This document shows positions 37,701-48,624 of a stretch of 64,000 bases of DNA, in pieces. The stretch comes from Chrysogorgia sp. JL179-B06 (taxonomy: Eukaryota > Cnidaria > Anthozoa > Scleralcyonacea > Chrysogorgiidae): positions 2,825,001 to 2,889,000 of the forward strand of contig JAYKKM010000337.1 of the NCBI GenBank assembly GCA_035772405.1. Direction: 5' to 3'. The notes under the pieces are model-generated. The model worked only from the letters and a program-made list of their open reading frames with translations. It made no database searches and was not told where the DNA came from. The position numbers and the translations under genes are program-made. Numbering within the stretch: position 1 is the first letter of the stretch; each line of letters starts with the position of its first letter.

Positions 37701-40327
37701 CCCTAGACAAAGTCCACTTACCCCAGCAACCTGGTACTCATTTTACCAAACTCAGAAGGATGGAAGGCTGAGTTGACCATGAGTGCTGTGACAGGCACAC
37801 CTATTTGAAGCACAGGACAGAATCAACAACGCTACTCACATGAGTCTCAAAACTCAGGGATCAGACAAGGTAGTCACCCATCCAAGTATTAACCCCGCCC
37901 AATAAGGCTTAACCGCAGAACTCAGTGGTGAGAAGCATCTCTATAGCTCAAGCTATGGTTTATATTTGTTGTTGTTATATAGGCATTGACCCTAATAAGA
38001 CTACCATGGCTGAAGTGTATCAGAAATTTGGTCTAGATCAAAATACTGCTGACTTTACAGGACATGCACTGGCTTTGTACAGAGATGATAAGTATGTTTT
38101 TGTTGTTTGGAATTAGGAAGGCCCAGTTCTCAACATAATAGCTTTTGTTGTTTTCTGATACCCCCAGATTGATATTGATTTTATGTTTGTTTTGTTCCTA
38201 TCATTTTATTGTAGCTACCAACAACAACCATGCAAAGAGGCATTAATCAAAATAAATCTCTACAGGTAGCTAGAGTATGCCAATTATATCTTTAGTGCTG
38301 TAGCTATTGCTAAGTTTTGCCATTTTAATTGTGATGTTTTAGACATAAAATACAAGTACCTACAAATTTTGAGATGAAATTTTACATGATTACTAATTGT
38401 ATGTTCTAGTAACTCGTTGGCTCGTTATGGAAAATCACCATACCTGTATCCACTTTATGGTTTGGGAGAACTCCCGCAAGGTTTTGCACGGCTCAGTGCT
38501 ATCTATGGTGGAACATACATGCTTGATAAACCCATAGAAGGGTTTACTTATGATGATAATGGAGCAATTACTGGTGTTACATCGCAAGGTGAAACAGTAA
38601 AGACCAAATGTGTAATCGCTGATCCATCATACTTTTCTGATAAAGTGAAGAAAGTTGGCAAGGTACGAACCTCACAAGTTTTTGAAGTTTCAACATAATC
38701 TGTAAGAAAGTGTTTGAACTTAGGAGTATCATTAGATGTGTGAAGTTGATCATCCAGGTTGTTGTAGTCTTGAGAAAGACTATTGTTGGTGGCTGATGTT
38801 TCGACGGCTTCAGCGGCAGTCATCAAATTGTCAAGTAAAGCGTGTTTGTCAGAGTTTGCCTATATATATATATATATATACGTCTGGTTCATTATGTCAT
38901 TGTTTGTGAAACACGCTTTACTTGACAGGCCGTCGAAACGTCAGTCACCAACAATAGTCTTTCTCAAGACTGCAACAACCTGGACGATCAACTTCACACT
39001 AATTGTGATAATTGTGGTACTGTAGTTGGTAATCATGGTGTTTTTTTCAAACTATAGGTTGCTCGTTGTATTTGCATCCTGAGGCATCCCATTCGAGACA
39101 CTTCAAATTCATCATCTTGCCAGCTCATCATTCCTCAAAACCAAGTTGGTCGACGTTCAGGTATAATTGTCGAAACTTTTTCACGCTTCTCGTGTGTTCA
39201 ATCTATTTACCATAACTTGATAGAGTTTTCTTATGTGGAAATATTGTAGCTTTACATTATAATAATCTGACCACTTATTGTTTTTTCTCTTTAGATATTT
39301 ATGTCTGCTGTGTCTCGAGTTCCCATCATGTTTGTATTGATAATTTCTATGTTGCCATGGTTAGCACTACAGTGGAGACAGAAAATCCAGAAGCTGAACT
39401 CAAACCAGGACTAGATGTTCTTGAGCCAATTGAAGAAAAGTATGTACAATACATCTTTTTCACCAAACATATCTAGACTTTCCATTATCTGCTATGTAAA
39501 AGAGTTTTGTCACTTGCAGCATGCGAAAACGCACTGGTGTGATTTTCCACCAGTGACTTATCAAAGCCCAATAGCACACTGCATACACAATGACATGGAT
39601 GCCACATACACTTTCCCATACACTTTCCCAGCTCCCTAAACTTTCCCCATCCACTTCTAGTCCTTGCCACCACCAGTGCTTATCATGGTCAGGTTAACTG
39701 TTTTTTTATTCTGTTTAATAGATTCATGTCAATTGATGATGTATACGAACCTACAGATGATGGATCAACCAGCAAGGTAATGTGTTTAATATATATGTAT
39801 AATGTACAGTATATACAGTACATGTATATAGAGAGAGTGAGATTAGAGTGTACTGGAAGTGTAGCATAGTATGGTATAGCCAGTTGTACATGTGACATAC
39901 CTGTAATATTGACATACATGATGTCATTTGAGTATTTTGAAATGAAAAATTATAATCTTATCAAAACATTGACCACCGCTGAGGCCGTCGAAACGCCAGT
40001 CACCAACAATAGTCTTTCTCAAGACTACAACAACCTGAACGATCAACTTCACACCGCTGAGGCCGTCGAAACATCAGTCACCAACAATAGTCTTTCTCAA
40101 GACTACAACAACCTGGACAATCAACGTAATTCACACATCTAATTTCAGCACATTGTCAAATGTTTTCTTTTTTTTAACTATTACAGGTCTTCCTGACAAC
40201 ATCCTACGATGCTACCACACATTTTGAGACCACCTGTCATGACATTATGGCGTTATACAAGCGATGTACTGGAGAAGATATTGATTTCTCACAAGTTCAG
40301 AAAGATTTGGAAACTGTTGAACAATGA
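34711..40327 (+). CDS. GDI: Rab GDP-dissociation inhibitor, complete, 10 coding exons, 445 residues
   Basis: GDI extracts prenylated GDP-bound Rab GTPases from membranes and recycles them through the cytosol. Exons: 34711-34755, 37063-37270, 37361-37588, 37983-38091, 38215-38265, 38410-38662, 39058-39160, 39295-39439, 39722-39776, 40187-40327. All junctions are GT/AG and in phase, total 1338 nt with stop. The start reads [19 protein letters not shown], with the FAD-like GxGxxx loop typical of the GDI/REP family. Further conserved blocks are [83 protein letters not shown] and [13 protein letters not shown]. Length matches the family (about 447). Introns contain fold-back and 5S-derived repeats. 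No defect seen. No GDI polyadenylation signal was found close downstream. Confidence 0.97.
35287..35389. repeat. Inverted repeat in GDI intron 1
   Basis: GTGATTATTGAGTTATAATG with GGCACGAGAG pairs with CTCGAGTGCCATTTTAACTC and GATAATCAC. A half-copy with GAGTTATAACGACACGGTG is near 35844. The rest of intron 1 (34756-37062) is AT-rich; it includes a piece at 35580-35660 related to the repeats at 61.9-62.35 kb. Confidence 0.6.
36545..36656 (-). mobile_element. SINE-like repeat, copy 1 (3' part)
   Basis: Shares GGCCCTCGGAACCCCTAT, CTAGCCTGTTGGGGTATTCC and GTTCACCTAAGAGTGATAAA (minus-strand reading) with copies at 41590, 45391 and 50217. Truncated before the promoter-like head. In GDI intron 1. 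Confidence 0.75.
37622..37950 (-). mobile_element. 5S rRNA-derived repeat (SINE3-like) in GDI intron 3
   Basis: On the minus strand, about 37945-37855 reads GGTTAAGCCTTATTGGGCGG then GGTTAATACTTGGATGGGTG then ACTACCTTG. This follows the internal promoter of eukaryotic 5S rRNA (AAGC...GGGC...GTTAGTACTTGGATGGGAGACC). The remaining sequence to 37622 (CTGGGGTAAGTGGACTTTGT) is the likely body. Homology to 5S is by eye. Confidence 0.7.
38715..38999. mobile_element. Family B fold-back element in GDI intron 6
   Basis: Arms contain AAGACTATTGTTGGTGGCTG and its complement. Nested inside is a second palindrome (GTCAAGTAAAGCGTGTTTG with AACACGCTTTACTTGAC) and a TA run at 38863-38880. This looks like one element nested in another. 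Confidence 0.75.
39970..40135 (+). repeat. Family B half-elements in direct tandem, GDI intron 9
   Basis: Two direct copies of ACCGCTGAGGCCGTCGAAAC followed by CAGTCACCAACAATAGTCTT and ACTACAACAACCTG. Both copies read in one open frame ([20 protein letters not shown]), but they lie wholly in an intron with no splice borders. Confidence 0.8.
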
Positions 40328-40915
40328 GACAATTGTAAAACAATTGGATTCAACCAAGGATGAAAAATAGGAGACACGAACATACCATAACATTGAAATC
40401 TAATCAGGGAAACATTGTATTTTAAATTTCACAAGAAATGAAGTGTAGGCTAAATGAGTAGTATATGTATGTGAATACAGTATAATATTACTGTAATATT
40501 ACAATATATTTTTGGTAGCACAGTAATTAAGTTAGATGCCCTGGGATATTTGAGGAAATCTATTTCTCTAAATGATCATATAAACCATTCGTTTATAAGA
40601 TGTTGTGGCTTGAAAAGCTTAATTGTTAATGTAGAAAATCTTTAGGGCATTATCTCTTGTTAACTCTGACTACCCTTATGCCTGGTAAAAATACATTTGA
40701 CATTTCTTTATTGAGGATATCATGTCCATATTTTTTTGACTCTGAGAATTTCAGCGATATTACAATTTACCTGTATCTACGTTTTTATTGCAATCTTCTT
40801 TCTGTGGCTTTCTTTTTCATTTCTTTCGCTGTTTTACAGTGTTGCATTCACACTGATATTAAATGCCTAATGTTTTATGATTTGAGCTTAGTGTCGAGGC
40901 TAAAAGAGATGACTC

Positions 40916-41001
40916 AAAAGGACCCGGACAGGAATCGAACCTGTAACCTTCTGATTGCTCTAACCAATCTAACCATTGCTCTAATCATTGAGCTACCGAG
41001 A
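40916..41001 (-). repeat. tRNA-like element with intact B box
   Basis: The minus strand reads GTCTCGGTAGCTCAATGATT, then a duplicated TTAGAGCAAT segment, then AGAAGGTTACAGGTTCGATT and CCTGTCCGGGTCC followed by TTTT. The A box and B box (GGTTCGATTCC) are clear and the acceptor ends pair partly. The inserted duplication argues against a working tRNA. It is the likely parent type of the arrays at 44.6 kb and 54.7 kb. Confidence 0.65.
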
Positions 41002-41589
41002 CTTATAACAATCGAACCAGTACATCATTGTAACTCGCTCTCCATCTATGTACACTAAACCTACGCATCGGTCACTATATATCAGTAGTGATTATGTTAT
41101 GAACCATTCAGTAACAATTATGTACAAGTAGTAACAAACCCTGTAGGATATTAGCGGCCGGTCACGGACATTTCCCGGTACAAATATGCCATTTCTAGAG
41201 ATTTGATAAAATTGTACCTGTCAACGCACAACTTAGCGTAACGTTTCCAAACTTAGCGTAACGTCTCCAAATTTAGTGAAATGTCTTGAAAACGTAGCGC
41301 AATGTCTCCAAACTTAGGCAATGTCTCACAACTTAGCGTAATGTCTCACAACTTAGCGGAGATTGTACAATACGAAATCTAAACGCAGTCCACTCAACAC
41401 AAAAATGTTTTACTTTCACAAAACGTTTTGTATAATCTTCGGACAAGATGAGCATCGGACAAAATGACAAACACAAGTCAATCTTGTAACTATGTGCCTG
41501 TCCAGTACAAATCAATATGAAAGTTGGAGAAATTTATGGAAAATATTCCTCTTTATACCAGCTGTTGTCTTTATAGCTGTTGTCTATAG

Positions 41590-41782
41590 TGGTTACCACA
41601 CATGTCTGAGCTGGGAGACACAGCTGGTTAATATCCTGCTTGCAATAATATCAGCAAATGGTAAGACTTTCGGGTCTTCTCGGATAACGACCTTAAATCG
41701 TAGGAACCCCTATCAATTGGGCTTCTAGCCTGTTGGGGGTATTCCGTTCACCTAAAAGAGTGATAAATCTGATAAACTAAAC
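41590..41782 (+). mobile_element. SINE-like repeat, copy 2
   Basis: Plus-strand copy containing GCAATAATATCAGCAAATGG, TCTCGGATAACGACCTTAAA and CTAGCCTGTTGGGGGTATTC, ending GATAAATCTGATAAACTAAA. The upstream head is diverged. Confidence 0.75.
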
Positions 41783-42036
41783 GCCTCGTATTCCAAACCC
41801 TCCGGCACAGAGCTGTTTTTCTTTGTTTTTTGGTTTCGGAATTAATAATGAATTTGAGAAATTAATTAAAGCTATATACCCTTTTTAAACTTCGTTTGTA
41901 ATGACTTTTTTCTTACCTTATTTTGCTATAAGTGTGAAGGTTGCCAAGGCTTGGGTTTCGGGTTTAAATGACGCAAAACTAAAAGGTGAATAAATATTTA
42001 CCGTAAGTTAAAAACGAGCTTATTTCCATTTCAATA

Positions 42037-42290
42037 TTTTTCTTAGGAAATATTGGCTCTTCGTGTACCAAACACAGAAATTTAGCACTGTATAGAACTG
42101 CCTCGGTCTTTAAAAAATTCCGTTTATTTTTGTCCTAGAATTGTCCAATTCATGAATTAAACCTATCCTAGATAAAATAAACAGGATTTTTTAAAGAACA
42201 AGGCAGTTCTATACAGTGCTAACTAACATTTTACTCATGTTTCTGTCTGGTACACGAAGTATATAATTGCCGAAATATTCAAAAGGCAAA
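42037..42290. repeat. Fold-back element before the Dickkopf-like gene
   Basis: Arms of about 80-90 bp: GTACCAAACACAGAAATTTA and AGCACTGTATAGAACTGCCT on the left; AGGCAGTTCTATACAGTGCT and TTCTGTCTGGTACACGAAG on the right. Lies 0.3 kb upstream of the start at 42577. Confidence 0.75.
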
Positions 42291-42576
42291 TATTTATAGT
42301 TGGTTCACGCGTCTTACAAAGTCGATAAATTCTTTCACCTAACATTACTATAAATTATAAAGGACAACTTTTTTTAATTTTTAATTTTTATTTATTTTGA
42401 ATTTATTTTTACTGTCTCAGCTATGTAAACATTCTTATGAAAAAGAGAAGCTGTTCAAACATCTGAAATGTTATTAAACTGAAAATAAATAGCTTTAGGA
42501 TTTTTTTGGTGAGCAATTTCTGTTTGGTCGTTAAGCAGGCAAGAGGTGATCTGATCAGTCCTGAAAATAGTCGTTG

Positions 42577-45500
42577 ATGATGAACGTGTTTTTATCTGGT
42601 GTCATCTTGGTTCTTGCTTTGGCATCTTTTGTCAAGAGTGAAAGTGTTGAGAACGAAATTGATGAGAAACGATTTTTCAGTTGGATCAAAGTAAGTAAAA
42701 GTTGCACACACTAGTCGACAACAACACCAGTGGCGTAACAGAGGTAGACGGGGCCCTTATACATGTCTTAGGTCCATGAAGGCTCGACTATATAACTTCT
42801 ATACTAGGAGTTCATATCAGAAGTGAAATACTGGCTAGCTCGTTCTTCGTGTAGAGGACACAGACTACGTCATAGTCTGATAAACGTTATTTTCGGAGGA
42901 ATCAGAAGCTTTACAGCAACAAAAACATCTAACCATAACCCAAACAAAAACTCTATCACTAACCCTAAAATAAAAAAATACTAACCCTACTTCTAAACCC
43001 AACTTTTCGATTATGCAAATTTCTGCCTCTACACGAAGAAGGACCCGAAATACTGCCTCTGGACTAACACAGGAGCAGTGGCAGCAGAATACTCGTGCCA
43101 GCAGAATCGGATGCTCGAAATTCTATATAGCATAGAGGATCAAATAAATAGAATGTAGAATCTAAACCACGTATCAAGCTAAGGCGATCATATAGCCTTG
43201 AAATATTAAAATAACATACGGTAATCATATGGCGTGTTAAAGGGTTTATAATGTCAAAATTCAATGAGACCATTTGAACGTCATACATCTAATTCGAACA
43301 ACATTTACTCGAAAGAGCAAGCCTCGCGAAGTTATAAATTTTCCATTCAAGCAACACTCTGATCTTGCCAAATCGAACTTCAGTACCTATATATATATAT
43401 ATATTCCTCCCTCCTCGAGTTAACGTTGGCAAATCGGTAAATCTTATCAACTGAAGGTCAATCTCCCACCCAGGACATTAATGATTCTTCACCATAAATC
43501 GCATATTCGCAGGAGATCGGGGGTGATCCGGGAGAATCGATTCTCGGGGGCTAAATATGACGATGAAATATATGTCAGTAATGTCGCTGTTAAACCATAA
43601 TTTTTCATTATAATCTTCCTCTCCATTTTTGGTCTCACTGGGTCAGGGGCCCTTTAGTTCTCAACCACTGAACAACATAATTCGTACTGTACATATGGCC
43701 CAAAATAAAGCTCTGCGCTGATCTAAATTATCTTGATGCTCTTGAATTTACTGGTTTAGTGCTTTAAGTTCCCAGAGGTATATGCTAAACTCATTAATAT
43801 AGGCTCGGTTTGGTGGTCCCTTGCAAGCAGGGTTTCTAGACTCCCACCATCATTCACGGTCAGTACAGCTTACGTTCTGGACGCATAATACTACCTAGGC
43901 CACACTCACAGATATAACGATTGTGTAACGGTTAAATTTCAATCCTAATGTAGCTACATGTAGCTATACATATACGTTGTAAGATATATGTAATATTGTA
44001 CGTAATATATTGCTAAAAAAATGAAAGCTGCTAAGTTCTCATAAGAACTGGATGTAATATGAAAAGGAGAAATAAGAGAACTTCAATGTGTCGAAAAATA
44101 CTTAAGTAAGAGTACTTACGTATATATTCATGTTCGACGTTTCGAACGATGTGTCTTCCTTCAGGTGAGATGACCTGAAGGAGGACACATCGTCCGAAAC
44201 GTTGTCCATATAAGTACTCTTACTTATGTTACATTACTTTCACTGAATGTAACGACTATAGTCTTTATATATATAGTAATCGTAACCCCATAAGCTTGAA
44301 ATTGCCGTTACAGCACTGCTTTATAATCTGAGTTCACTGAATAAGTTTTCGTTAATGTCTTTATTTTAGTATTGTAAAACACACGAAAACTGTCCCTCGA
44401 ATCAATACTGCAAAGTATGGCATTTTATCTCGAGGTGTCAACGGTTACCTTATTGCGGTTATTATGGCCGTCGTTGTCCTGGCAATTTGAGATGTAACAA
44501 GTAAGTGACTTCTATAGCTTCATTACGATGGTCTAGAACTAAGGTTCAGTTCAGTTTTCGATATCAGTAAAATAGTGACTGCCGAGTACATCATTGTAAA
44601 CTTCGCTCTCCATCTCGGTAGCTCAATGGTTAGTGAGTCTCACTGGCAATCAGAAGGTTGCAGATACATCACTGTAACCTTCACTCTCCATCCGAGTCTC
44701 GGTAGCTCAATGGTTAGAGCGTCTCACTGGCAATCAGAAGGTTACAGATACATCACTGTAACCGAGTCTCGGTAGCTCAATGGTTAGAGCGTCTCACTGG
44801 CAATCAGAAGGTTACAGATACATCACTGTAACCTTCACTCTCCATCTGAGTCTCGGTAGCTCAATGGTTAGAGCGTCTCACTGGCAATCAGAAGGTTACA
44901 GATACATCACTGTAACCGAGTCTCGGTAGCTCAATGGTTAGAGCGTCTCACTGGCAATCAGAAGGTTACAGATACATCACTGTAACCGAGTCTCGGTAGC
45001 TCAATGGTTAGAGAGTCTCACTGGCAATCAGAAGGTTACAGATACATCATTGTAACCTTGGCTCTCCATCCGAGTCTCGGTAGCTCAATGGTTAGAGCGT
45101 CTCACTGGCAATCAGAAGGTTACAGATACATCACTGTAACCTTCGCTCTCCATCTGAGTCTCGTTAGCTCAATGGTTAGAGCGTCTCACTGGCAATCAGA
45201 AGGTTACAGATACATCACTGTAACCTTCACTCTCCATCTGAGTCTCGGTATAGCTCAATGGTTAGAGAGTCTCAATGACAATCAGAAGGTTACAGGTTCG
45301 ATTCCTGTTCTGGACTTTTCTGAGGATCTCTACCACATTCACTACACCAGTGTATATATTAACACAAGAAAACTAGTCTTGAAACAATTGTTAGTTTAGC
45401 TTAGTTTATTAGATTTATCACTCTTTTAGGTGAACGGAATACCCCAACAGGCTAGAAGCCCAATTGATAGGGGTTCCGAGGGCCTACGATTTAAGGTTGT

Positions 45501-47337
45501 TATCCGAGAAGACACAAAAGTGTTACCATTTGCTGATATAATTGCAAAGACAGCACTTTCTCCTCAATTATTTTTAAGATCCTGAGTGGAGGTCCGACCC
45601 AGGATTTGAACCTGTGTCTTCCAGCTCATAGACATGTGTGTAAGTGGTCATGGTCATTGTTCGTCGTACATGCACGAGCAAGTAAAACTACAAAAGAACT
45701 TGTCAAGGAAAGATTGGTCTTGTATTTTACGGGGCTTAAATGAGTTTAATTTCCGATTCTATGTATATGCATGTCCTCAAATATGGGTGTGTCTATATGT
45801 CTTTATAACTATATAAGCCTATAGATGCTATAGAACCTATAGATGTTATACAGACTATAGAACCTATAGATGCTATAGAGACTATAGAACCTATAGATGC
45901 TATAGAGACTATATAGAACCAGTATATAGATGCTATAGAGTCTATATATGTTGCGTGGTTTTGAAATAGAACGAGGTAACAACATAATATTGTTTCATTC
46001 AATAGCGATATCAAATGTTTCTATAGCATTCTATAACATCTATAGGCTTATATAGTTATAGAGACATATAGACACACCCATGATATTTGAGGACTGCATA
46101 CATACATAGAGAAAGAGCCTAATTTCCTAATATTTTAACAGGAGAACAAGACGTTGTGAACGGCCTGGTGTGAAACCAAGTAAACATTGTCATTCACACT
46201 CACAATGCGATAGTAATACCGAGTGTTGTGCGTCACATTATGGACATGGTCATTGTAGAAAGAGGCCCACAGAAGGACAAATGTGCTACCGTGGGGTAAG
46301 AGTGTTTATTTTGGCAGTTTATAGTAGCTCACTGTCCTCTCTATAGACTGTGAGGTGGAGTTCTTTTTCCCATGTTCGTCCACCCAAAAGAAACACAGTA
46401 CGTTATTTTTCCTCTTCAAAAACAAAAAAAAATACCTTAAAACAAACTATAACAGATGTTCTTTATGAACAGAAACTTTTCCACTAAATTTTAAAAGCCT
46501 GGCAACACTTGTCAACACTCGGAGGACGTATGAATATGGCCACTATAATTATTTAAGGTGGCTTGATAGTCTAAATCATGAGAAATTACATTTTTCCCCC
46601 ATAAAAAGGTTTTGTAATACAGACCTGAGCTTTATTTTGGTTCATTGCATAGATCTAGCGGTGGTCTTGATTATTGAAACGTTTCACACTTGTAGCATTT
46701 GTATATCTAGAGAAATTGTGTTTATGATAAGCGGCAGATTTTATGCAAATTAGTTTTCTGGATTTATTGGAAACACGATTTCGCCACTCAGGTAAACTTT
46801 GAGGGTATAACACTTTTCAGTAAACAAGACCACCACTAAAAGCTATGCAATGAACCACGATGAAGCTCAGATCTGCATTACAATCGTTTTTATGCGGAAA
46901 AATACAATTTCTCATGATTTAGACTATCATCGAACCACCTTATAAACATCCGGCGGACTTCGTAAAAAGGATCTCTGCTGACGCCATGGTTAGGGTTAGA
47001 GCATTATAGATGACTCACTGTTACACCAAACCATTACGTCATTATTGCCAACCTATTAGCAAGATCTCACCACTTTTTGGAGAGCCCCCCCCCCCCAGTC
47101 CAGCTCTATATAAAGGTAACCAGCTTATTGTTTTTTTTACTATACAAGAATCGTTATCTATGCCGAGTATGTGTTCCTGGACTTGAATGTGCAACGAGCC
47201 GTTTCCGTCACTCCTACGGCAAATGTCGAACGCCACCGACTACTGCGCCACCGACAACTACACCGCCGCCAACTACAGAAGAGCCTGGGTCTGGATCTGG
47301 GGAGATGGCGGAATTAGCTTTGAGTGCGGATGAATAA
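42577..47337 (+). CDS. Secreted cysteine-rich protein, Dickkopf-like, 195 residues, 4 exons
   Basis: Exons 42577-42690, 44370-44500, 46142-46295, 47149-47337, all GT/AG and in phase. Residues 1-21 form a signal peptide (MMNVFLSGVILVLALASF), followed by an acidic stretch ending in KR. Domain 1 has eight cysteines (40, 46, 52, 61, 67, 74, 80, 87). Domain 2 has ten (98, 104, 110, 111, 120, 130, 138, 141, 147, 159) in the spacing of the Dickkopf Cys-2/colipase fold, including the CC pair and the EGQMC step. Residues 161-195 are a Pro/Thr-rich then acidic tail. Dickkopf proteins block Wnt co-receptors; prokineticins and colipase share the fold, so function is an inference. Domain 1 has fewer cysteines than a classical Cys-1 domain. 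AATAAA lies at 47395 and 47408. Confidence 0.8.
44045..44235. mobile_element. Family C fold-back with paired hammerhead-like cores
   Basis: Arms contain GAAAAATACTTAAGTAAGAG and TAAGTACTCTTACTTATG. Between them the two inner arms GTTTCGAACGATGTGTCTTC and GAGGACACATCGTCCGAAAC face each other; the plus copy begins CTGAAGG at 44175. It holds the unoccupied TTAA site that is filled at 59774. In intron 1 of the Dickkopf-like gene. Confidence 0.75.
44600..45315 (+). repeat. Tandem array of nine tRNA-like units
   Basis: Units of about 70 or 84 bp: GAGTCTCGGTAGCTCAATGG, TTAGAGCGTCTCACTGGCAA, TCAGAAGGTTACAG, a loop, then CTGTAACC. The A box is kept. In all but the last copy the B box is replaced by a hairpin with 8-bp arms GGTTACAG and CTGTAACC. 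The last copy (45243-45315) keeps GGTTACAGGTTCGATTCCTG. Located in intron 2 of the Dickkopf-like gene. Confidence 0.85.
45391..45632 (-). mobile_element. SINE-like repeat, copy 3, most complete
   Basis: The minus strand begins with a B-box-like ACACAGGTTCAAATCCTGGG (45625-45600), then GAGGAGAAAGTGCTGTCTTT, CCTTAAATCGTAGGCCCTCG, TAGCCTGTTGGGGTATTCCG, and ends ATAAATCTAATAAACTAAGC. The head looks tRNA-derived, which would make it a Pol III SINE. It lies directly after the tRNA-like array. Confidence 0.75.
45768..46100. repeat. Fold-back with internal CTATAGATG minisatellite
   Basis: Outer arms TCCTCAAATATGGGTGTGTC and GACACACCCATGATATTTGA are complementary. The interior repeats CTATAGATGCTATAGA. 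In the Dickkopf-like gene's intron, ending 40 bp before exon 3. Confidence 0.75.
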
Positions 47338-47520
47338 TCCCGAAGCGATCTTCTTTAGTTGTTGTGTAGAGGAGTATTCCAAGTTAATTTGGAAAATAAA
47401 CCATTGAAATAAAACATTGTTAACTTGTGGTGTTTGAAAAAATAATTGTTGTTGATGCACTCATGCAGTATGTAGGTTGAGGCTTTTCGACTACGTTATT
47501 TATTTATTTATTTTCCTTAA

Positions 47521-48034
47521 AGGGACACTCCGGCCAAAATACAAATGTAGTTCATATGAAAGATCTTACTGACTTTAGTTGATTTCCAAAGTTTCAGCAT
47601 TCCTATCAATTTAGTTAAGAAGATATGGCTAGTTGAAGTTGGAGAGTTTGTCCAATTTCGACGCCATTTTGTTTCTCAAATATGACGTCACTGAGTGATG
47701 CTATCTTGTATTATGCCTAAGAAGCTCCTCTACTTTCCTGCAATGAGGAACTAAATATGAGGAAATAGTTTATTTCGACTAATTTTCGTCCAAACAGTAT
47801 TCACAACAGCTATCACTATGTGATCGCCATCAAAACAACTCCACTGCCGATAAAGAATCACTCAATGACGTCATATTTTCAAAACCAATATGGCGTCAAA
47901 CTCCTCAAATTTTCAACTTCAACTAGCCATATCTTCTTAACTAAATTGATAGGAATGCTGAAACTTTGGAAATAAACTAAAGTCAGTAAGATCTTTCATA
48001 TGAACTGCATTTGTATTTTGGCCGGAGTATCCCT
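47521..48034. mobile_element. 514-bp TTAA-flanked MITE
   Basis: Begins AGGGACACTCCGGCCAAAAT and ends with the near-exact inverse ATTTTGGCCGGAGTATCCCT. Both ends are flanked by TTAA (47517-47520 and 48035-48038). Long imperfect arms of about 180 bp contain CAGTAAGATCTTTCATATGA. No transposase frame. Ends and target fit a piggyBac-type non-autonomous element. Confidence 0.85.
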
Positions 48035-48624
48035 TTAAGATTTAGTTGATTTTCCTTAAAGCCTGGTTTTCATATGATCGCTACGATCACTGCGATCGCT
48101 CAATTTAAAAACCGGCGATCGTAGCGATCGCTCAATTAAAAAAAAAACCGGCGATCGTCAAATAATATGAGATATAAAAGTAAGGAAATCATGGGTTATT
48201 TTTAACGTCGATCATGATTATGTTTACTCAGTCTGGGGAGGATCAAAGGGAACGCTAAGTGTAAAATAAAAAAAATATGAAATTGAGTGAGAAACACTGA
48301 TATTTGCCCATGTAAGACAAAACTCGATATACCTCCAGAGGAATTTTATAAACGAAAAACATTCGTTGTGTGTATTGGGGATAAATGGAATTCATTCAAC
48401 TTTTTACACCATTTTCAATTTCACCTTCCTTAGTCGGTTTGAATATCTAGTTATTAATTATAATTGTTTTAAAAAATGTCAAACTATTTAATATTGTATT
48501 TTTAATAATGAATTTTTCCAGCAATTTAAATTGCTACTGCGATGCGGAAAAATTGAAGATCAAAGTACAGAAAATCAAAGTAGAACACCCAATAAGTAAA
48601 CTCACGTAATATTAAACCAAAATA

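Larger units (their letters stand above)
40328..42576. other. Intergenic region between GDI and the Dickkopf-like gene
   Basis: Holds the GDI 3' flank, a tRNA-like repeat (40916-41001), a short AACTTAGCGTAATGTCTC tandem (41225-41365), a SINE-like copy (41590-41782) and a fold-back (42037-42290). No further gene recognised. Confidence 0.7.

Noticed and set aside
40916..41001. Functional tRNA gene
   Set aside because: A and B boxes are clear, but a duplicated segment between the D and anticodon arms and poor acceptor pairing make a working tRNA unlikely.
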